45,564 nucleotides of DNA, from NCBI GenBank assembly GCA_049670505.1, contig JBATTK010000100.1, positions 1 through 45,564 of the forward strand. Reading direction: 5' to 3'. The notes below the pieces were generated by a model. That model was not told the origin of the DNA, ran no database searches, and saw nothing but the letters and a program-made list of their open reading frames with translations. The position numbers and the translations under genes were made by a program. Positions 40,488-45,564 of the stretch are shown here, one piece after another. This DNA is from JBATTK01 sp049670505. GTDB lineage: Bacteria; Bacteroidota; Bacteroidia; Flavobacteriales; Flavobacteriaceae. Positions within the stretch are counted from its first letter, which is position 1, and the number at the start of each line of letters is the position of its first letter.

Positions 40488-43400
40488 TCAGCGCTTAAGA
40501 ATGATATTGGTCTGCTGTAGCACACCGCCAACTTTTGTTTTTAAAAAATAAATACCTCTTGGTAAACTACGGAAGTTAATTTGTACCGTTGAGGACCCTG
40601 ATGGAATTTCATGGACAGTACTTAACCGTTCTCTTCCATAAAAATCATAGAGCACAAAGCTGGCCGTAACCGCTTCATTACTTTTTAAATATACTTTGGT
40701 GTTGTTCCGTACGGGATTGGGTGCTACGATTACTTTTGTAATTATCAGTACGTTATCCGGTCCACACTCTCCCAAGGTATCCCCGTGATCCAAATGCCAT
40801 TGCACTGCCCATTGTGGTACGCAAAGTGTTTTTCCCCTATGGCAGATAGTGACTTTGGGACGGTAGGGGTTGTTTCCACAACTGATATCAATTACTTCTA
40901 CGGTTATTTCTTTGGTTGAGGTGCATCCGTTTTCATCGGTTACCGTTACACTATAGGTGGTGGTGGCCTCCGGACATATGGTTATGTTTTCCGTTGTTTC
41001 TCCCGTACTCCAGTTAAATTCAAAGGTATCGGGTGAAGCACTGATGTCCGTAACGGACAAGGTGGTGCAAGCGGCCGGGTCATAGCCAATATAAACCGCT
41101 GATTCTTGAGTAATCGAAAAGTCGATTTCCTGCGGCTCCTCTATTCGGATATCCTCTGAAATCACCATTCTACCAAGAAAATCGGTCACTACCACACTAT
41201 AACTCCCGGGAGACAGGTCAGTGGCCGTTGCCGTGGTTTGTCCATCGCTCCAAGCATATGCATAAGGCGGCGCACCCCCGTTAATCATTACGGTTGCAGT
41301 GCCATCATTTTCCCCATTGCAACTAACATTGGTAATTTCCACTTCGGTAAGGGTCAACGGGGTCAACTGAAAACGGGCCGATACCGGAAAGTGATCTGAA
41401 GCGGTTCGGGAATAATCATTGTCGTACACTTCATAATGGACCGTGACCGAACTATCGATATAGCTTTCGAACAACTCATCGCTAATTCCGATATGATCGA
41501 TCATATTTTCCCGGGACACAAAAGATCGTAAGCCTTGATCACTTAAGGCTGAACTTACAATATTATAGTTTAAAGGGTCATCCACATATACTTGGAAACT
41601 AGAGATCGTAGACGGGATATCCGCCACGGTTTCATCTACATCATCATTATAATCGCCTAATAAAATTACTTTTCGATCGGCAAATTGCACATCTAGTGAA
41701 TCCTTTAAGACGCCTACGTCATAGGTACGCATGTCATACCTGTTTTGGGAGTCGCTACTACTATTGGCCCTTGCATGCAGGGCAATCAGGTCCAATTGTT
41801 CGGTTGCGCCGTTAATGGTAATATCTGCGGTCATTAAAAAAGGCAAGCGACCACTTGCATAGAAACGTGTAGTTTCACTGGGATAATCCACCAAAGCGCT
41901 GTCGTCGCCCCCATTGTAGAGGGGATGTATGGTTTGTAAGAGTACTTGGGTACTTACCGGACTAACAGTTTCAGTCTTATAGATAAAACCTAGTTTCTGA
42001 AAGGGGGGTGTACCACTGGGGTTTGAAAATGCGGTCGATAATACGTAATCGTAACCGGGCAACAAATTGACTAGTTCATCGAACAAAGCGTCGTCCGCAA
42101 TTTCCTGTACCGTATACACATCTGCATCCAACTGTTCTAAAATAGTCTGTACGCTATCCCTTTGTATGGGATCGGATAGCGGATTGCCTGCTGCCGGTGA
42201 GTTGTTCTCATCACCGAACCATTCGATATTCCAGGTAACTATATCAAAAGTTTCCTCTTTTGGAATACCAATGGTATCACCAGGAGGCACAAAGGGCTCC
42301 GCACAGGACAGATCGCTAGCTATTCTTGGAAGGAGCTGAAAGGTATCGTTGAATCTCCCTACGACCCCTATAATTTCCGAACAGGATTCGGGCTGTGCCA
42401 ACCCTACCAGATCCAATACATCATTATCTATACGCATTTCGCCCGTACCACTGGCATCGGTAAGTGTAAAATTGGAATTTCCAAAAAGTAAATCGCCGGG
42501 ATTGGGGAAGCTTACATTTTCGATCCGTACCAGTTCTCCTGGATAGTTTGCCAATTCTCCCAGGGTAATGGTCCTAGGGGTTACAACGGTTGTAGCGGGA
42601 GAATTATCATTGACCACGGCAACCGGACTTATCTGTTCCAGTGCATTAAATGCCGTACGTGTACCTGTAACGGTCAGTGAATCTCCTATAGCAAAGACAT
42701 CATCACCATGAACGGTGTCATCAAAAATGGCGATCCCTCCCGTAGTATCCTGTATAAATGCAGGTCCTGCAAAATTATCCGAAGCGGTGAGAATTCCGGT
42801 AATGGTAACCACACTTCCTGCGGCCGCAGTTCTGGCATCAGCTATGGAAATTATTTCTCCTGGCATAATGACCAGGTCATTTGCGACTCCGGGAGTAGGC
42901 GTAGCGGCGGTATAGGTAGTTGTATTAAGTGCACCTCCATCCCCGTTCGGAATACGCTGCATGGATTCCGATGTTTGGCTACCGTTCTCATTTTCGTCTA
43001 CCTGTAACTGTCCGGGGTTCAAAAGTGCTAGTAGTTCCACATCATCGGGATCACCAGTACCATATACCAGCGCATCTATAAGTCCGTCCGTGGTAATCAC
43101 CGTACCATTCGGAAAAGCCACGGCATCGGCCTGATATAGGGCTACGGCATCCGCGCCATTTTGAAACGTGCCATCGGGGACTGTGAAGTCAATATTGGTG
43201 ACCGTGGCATTACCAATAACAAAATAGCCATTGGCATCCGTAGTAAATCCGTCCAGATCAAAAGCGTTATAGCTAACATCCCCGTTACCATTATAGAGCA
43301 CTAGGGTGAAACCATCCAAAGCGGTATTTCCTGCTCCCCCATCATATAGCTCTACAAATTCCTCGGTGTCGGAACTGGGCGTGTCCACGTCCAATTCATT

Positions 43401-45125
43401 GATGACTATACTTATGGGTTCTGTAGCATTCGTATTGCTCCTGCCAGGGGTCGGAATTGCATTTACATAATTAGCAGTTGTTCTTGGACCTCCTGATCCG
43501 TTGACAAACCGCTGTAAGGAATGCTCGTCTTTATTACCCAGTTCATCTTCATTTAATTGGGCTTCCCGGGTGTTTAAAAGCGTCAATAAGGTTGCATCAT
43601 CCGCGTCATTGGTATCATAAACAATAGCGTCTACCAGATTGGTGAGTGAAAGGGCCGTTCCGTTTGGAAAGTCGGCCGCATTGCCTTCATATAAAGCCAC
43701 CGCATCCGCCCCGTTTTGCAATCCATTCCCCGAAAAAATAATCGCCGCTCCGGGGACATCGGTATTTCCCAAAACAAAATAGCCGTTGGCATCGGTGGTG
43801 AAGCCGTCCAGGTCAAAGGCGTTATAGCTACTATCTCCGCTGCCATTGTACAGTACAAGCACATAGCCGTCCAAGGCCGCATTACCGGCCCCACCGTCAT
43901 AGAGTTCTATAAATTCCAAAGCATCCGTGCCGGAGGTATCCGCGTCCAGTTCATTGATTATTAAATTTATGGGCTCTATAACAATGACGACCTCATTTTC
44001 CTCGCCGGGGGTGTTCAAGGCTTCTCCATTAGTTGCTACGGCATCCGGAAAACTAGGTAGGCCCTGACCATCAAAATCATTTCTTGCCCAATTGGTAACA
44101 GCATCCGTATCTGTACCGTTTGGAATCCTGGAGGCCCCTCCTACTGTAAAAGTAATCCCGTCGAAACCCGGTTCCAAAGTAGTGGATCCATAGGTGAAAT
44201 CCCCTGTATCCCCATCGGTAACGGCAATAGCATCTGAAATTACGTCCCATGGTAGTGTATCCAATATACCATCATCGTTGGTATCCAGGTCATCCCCAAG
44301 ATTCCCGGTAAAATTGTTGACCAGTAGTAGGGAAACCGTACCGTTCTCGAAAGCATTGTTGGAAAACCCGGTAGTAAAATACCCATTGGCATCGGTACTT
44401 GTTAAAGGAATAACTTCATCAATGGTACCCGGGGCATTGGCATCGCCTTCTATTTCCAGTAGGGTAAATGCACTGAGATCCGTATTGGCCACCGTAAAGA
44501 CCTCTACAAATTCATCGGTATCCGAGGACGTATGGTTGAAGACAAATTCGTTGATCAAGGGCAGCAATACAGGGGTGCCAAAAGACTGGTCCGTATTAAT
44601 GGCACCATAGCTGTTGCTAGTGGCTACCGTCCAGTTAAAATCGGTATACTCGGTACCTTCCCCGGTTAAAACCAGGGATGCGCCTAAAGGTGTCCCCGAG
44701 CTTTCCGCTATACCGATATCGGTACTGATCTGTCCGTCCGCCGGACCTCCCACGGCCGTAAAGCTACCTTCATAACTCAAAAACTGAATTACAGTTGTCC
44801 CATTTACCAAGGCAACACCATCTGGGGCGCCATTTTGAATTCCGGGAATCAATTCTATTGCTGTACCGAACCCAGCTTGTTGGTCGGGCAGTACTCCAGT
44901 TAAATTGATAGTAGCATACACCGTACCGTTGGATCCGTTGTAGAGTACCAATGACCACCCTGTTAAATCTGTGCCTGCAGGACCTGCAATTTCTATGGCT
45001 TCATCTGCATCCGTACTTGCATTGTCGTAATGAAGTTCGTTGATAAAAACGGTCTGTGAAAAAGTAATCGCAGTAGTCAAATAAAATAGCCCAACTACCA
45101 AGGGGCGGAGTAGTTTTTTAATCAT
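40488..45125 (-). CDS. Secreted endonuclease/exonuclease/phosphatase protein with lamin-tail repeats
   Basis: The protein (1545 residues from the ATG at 45125) has a signal peptide (GLFYLTTAITFSQ) and many domains. Four lamin-tail-like repeats (about 25-190, 195-375, 385-565, 570-745) begin with FINELHYDNAS-type strands; the third and fourth are close duplicates. An OB-fold like those of YhcR nucleases follows (755-940), then an endonuclease/exonuclease/phosphatase domain (about 955-1250) with NIEWFGD, VQEI, GDYNDD and SDHFPV, all key motifs. After a SprB repeat (about 1260-1300) and a PKD-like region comes a type IX sorting domain (APNPVRN, then GIYFLKT). It resembles secreted ExeM/NucH-type DNases, and should degrade extracellular DNA. 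Confidence 0.88.
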   Translation of the reverse strand: MIKKLLRPLVVGLFYLTTAITFSQTVFINELHYDNASTDADEAIEIAGPAGTDLTGWSLVLYNGSNGTVYATINLTGVLPDQQAGFGTAIELIPGIQNGAPDGVALVNGTTVIQFLSYEGSFTAVGGPADGQISTDIGIAESSGTPLGASLVLTGEGTEYTDFNWTVATSNSYGAINTDQSFGTPVLLPLINEFVFNHTSSDTDEFVEVFTVANTDLSAFTLLEIEGDANAPGTIDEVIPLTSTDANGYFTTGFSNNAFENGTVSLLLVNNFTGNLGDDLDTNDDGILDTLPWDVISDAIAVTDGDTGDFTYGSTTLEPGFDGITFTVGGASRIPNGTDTDAVTNWARNDFDGQGLPSFPDAVATNGEALNTPGEENEVVIVIEPINLIINELDADTSGTDALEFIELYDGGAGNAALDGYVLVLYNGSGDSSYNAFDLDGFTTDANGYFVLGNTDVPGAAIIFSGNGLQNGADAVALYEGNAADFPNGTALSLTNLVDAIVYDTNDADDATLLTLLNTREAQLNEDELGNKDEHSLQRFVNGSGGPRTTANYVNAIPTPGRSNTNATEPISIVINELDVDTPSSDTEEFVELYDGGAGNTALDGFTLVLYNGNGDVSYNAFDLDGFTTDANGYFVIGNATVTNIDFTVPDGTFQNGADAVALYQADAVAFPNGTVITTDGLIDALVYGTGDPDDVELLALLNPGQLQVDENENGSQTSESMQRIPNGDGGALNTTTYTAATPTPGVANDLVIMPGEIISIADARTAAAGSVVTITGILTASDNFAGPAFIQDTTGGIAIFDDTVHGDDVFAIGDSLTVTGTRTAFNALEQISPVAVVNDNSPATTVVTPRTITLGELANYPGELVRIENVSFPNPGDLLFGNSNFTLTDASGTGEMRIDNDVLDLVGLAQPESCSEIIGVVGRFNDTFQLLPRIASDLSCAEPFVPPGDTIGIPKEETFDIVTWNIEWFGDENNSPAAGNPLSDPIQRDSVQTILEQLDADVYTVQEIADDALFDELVNLLPGYDYVLSTAFSNPSGTPPFQKLGFIYKTETVSPVSTQVLLQTIHPLYNGGDDSALVDYPSETTRFYASGRLPFLMTADITINGATEQLDLIALHARANSSSDSQNRYDMRTYDVGVLKDSLDVQFADRKVILLGDYNDDVDETVADIPSTISSFQVYVDDPLNYNIVSSALSDQGLRSFVSRENMIDHIGISDELFESYIDSSVTVHYEVYDNDYSRTASDHFPVSARFQLTPLTLTEVEITNVSCNGENDGTATVMINGGAPPYAYAWSDGQTTATATDLSPGSYSVVVTDFLGRMVISEDIRIEEPQEIDFSITQESAVYIGYDPAACTTLSVTDISASPDTFEFNWSTGETTENITICPEATTTYSVTVTDENGCTSTKEITVEVIDISCGNNPYRPKVTICHRGKTLCVPQWAVQWHLDHGDTLGECGPDNVLIITKVIVAPNPVRNNTKVYLKSNEAVTASFVLYDFYGRERLSTVHEIPSGSSTVQINFRSLPRGIYFLKTKVGGVLQQTNIILKR
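43184..43976 (-). repeat. Internal duplication of a lamin-tail domain
   Basis: Roughly 200 bp near 43,210-43,410 aligns without obvious gaps to 43,767-43,965, with mostly third-position differences. The proteins share LDGFTTDANGYFV, FVELYDGGAGN/FIELYDGGAGN and VLYNG. This is a tandem domain duplication inside one gene. Confidence 0.75.
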
Positions 45126-45161
45126 AATACGAGAGTTAAAAAATAGGTTAATGAATCCGCC

Positions 45162-45169
45162 CAAATTTA
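45162..45169 (-). promoter_or_regulatory. Candidate -7 box (TAAATTTG)
   Basis: On the minus strand TAAATTTG matches TAnnTTTG, 36 bp before the ATG at 45125. It covers an upstream TTG start (45164), and so favours the ATG. A TTTTTCC about 14 bp upstream is a weak -33 candidate. Confidence 0.4.
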
Positions 45170-45310
45170 CATGTATTTTGTAGGAAAAACCCCATCAACA
45201 CTTTACTAAAAGTTTAAGTTATCAACAAGTTTCTTAAAATACAGGAGTACATATTTGTATAACGTGGCTTTTAATACGACCCATTGGTAGGTCGCCCCAT
45301 GGCCTTGTTC

Positions 45311-45454
45311 GGTGGCCGAGTGATCGTGAAACGATCGTATCGAAGCCATGTATCGATACTGTTTCCAAGAAACTATTTACTATTTGACCATGTGCCTTCG
45401 ATACGATTGCAGGGCAATCACTCAGGCACCCAAATTTGGTCATCTCGATACGAT
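45311..45454. repeat. Paired REP-like units (REPIN-like)
   Basis: A unit at 45311-45350 (GGCCGAGTGATCG, then GATCGTATCGAAG) is the inverse of the unit at 45390-45428 (GCCTTCGATACGATTG, then CAATCACTCAGGCACC). GTTTCCAAGAAACTATTTAC lies between them. The same words occur near 25,550, 27,780 and 28,070. An open minus-strand frame across this place (45234-45515) is a by-product of the repeat. Confidence 0.65.
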
Positions 45455-45504
45455 TTTTAATTTGAAAATTACGCAATGCCCATAGATAAAGAATTCTTAA
45501 GCCC

Positions 45505-45564
45505 CTATTTTTCAAAATCCTTCAGAATGTTTTCGGCAGAATCGGTAATACTCTTATAGCATCC
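45505..45564 (-). CDS. Possible 3' end of a gene continuing past the window
   Basis: On the minus strand the last 60 bp read as 19 codons ending in TSAENILKDFEK-like residues and a TAG stop (45505-45507): the visible tail is KSITDSAENILKDFEK. The tail looks like a soluble helical C terminus, but so short a piece cannot be identified, and it could be chance. Confidence 0.35.
   Translation of the reverse strand, partial: GCYKSITDSAENILKDFEK

Noticed and set aside
45234..45515. 93-residue protein on the minus strand
   Set aside because: It is built from two inverted REP-like units.
1..45564. tRNA or rRNA genes
   Set aside because: I saw no cloverleaf with a conserved T-loop and no rRNA sequence on either strand, though a dedicated scan was not possible.

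Overview
The window looks like part of the chromosome of a marine member of the Flavobacteriaceae (Bacteroidota). The evidence is a type IX secretion C-terminal sorting domain with a SprB-type repeat, many lipoproteins, an AraC regulator with a membrane sensor, a vanadium haloperoxidase, TAnnTTTG-like promoter boxes and few clear Shine-Dalgarno sites. Genus cannot be fixed from the sequence; Zobellia, Maribacter or Arenibacter relatives would fit.

Region 1 (1 to about 12,650) is an AT-rich accessory island. It holds a MORN-type repeat protein, an unknown 289-residue protein, a ParD/ParE toxin-antitoxin pair, a membrane-anchored HNH nuclease and a four-gene operon. The operon (6187-11556) encodes a small XRE-type regulator, a beta-class DNA methyltransferase, a 903-residue Cas4-like Fe-S nuclease and a UPF1/Dna2-type SF1B helicase. 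It reads as a restriction-type defence system in which a split Dna2-like nuclease-helicase replaces an ordinary endonuclease. I do not recognise this exact set as a named system, and it is the main candidate for something undescribed. The modules are separated by several families of noncoding repeats, one of which has covarying hairpins, so the island resembles a cassette array.

Region 2 (about 12,650-25,250) is ordinary chromosome: a small membrane protein, a vanadium haloperoxidase lipoprotein, a ketopantoate-reductase-like enzyme, an M61-like metallopeptidase, an AraC regulator, an exported alpha/beta hydrolase, a Bcr/CflA-type exporter, a YbdG-like mechanosensitive channel, a small lipoprotein, and a two-gene unit of an exported beta-propeller and an Ig-like lipoprotein.

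Region 3 (25,250-28,250) is gene-poor and rich in REP-like palindromes. It contains three tandem copies of a 36-codon gene for a basic, aromatic-rich microprotein; the copies differ mostly at synonymous positions. A strong terminator follows the third copy. A lipoprotein gene lies on the opposite strand.

Region 4 (28,249-45,564) is mostly minus-strand genes for exported or envelope proteins: a serine/threonine dehydratase, a CocE-type hydrolase, an NTF2-like protein, an exported methyltransferase, a sortilin-like propeller protein, a trehalase lipoprotein and a large secreted endonuclease/exonuclease/phosphatase protein with lamin-tail repeats. Between them lie a glutaredoxin-like exported protein, an SRPBCC-ArsR pair with two near-identical palindromic operators, and a DUF2652-SRPBCC protein whose gene overlaps arsR tail to tail.
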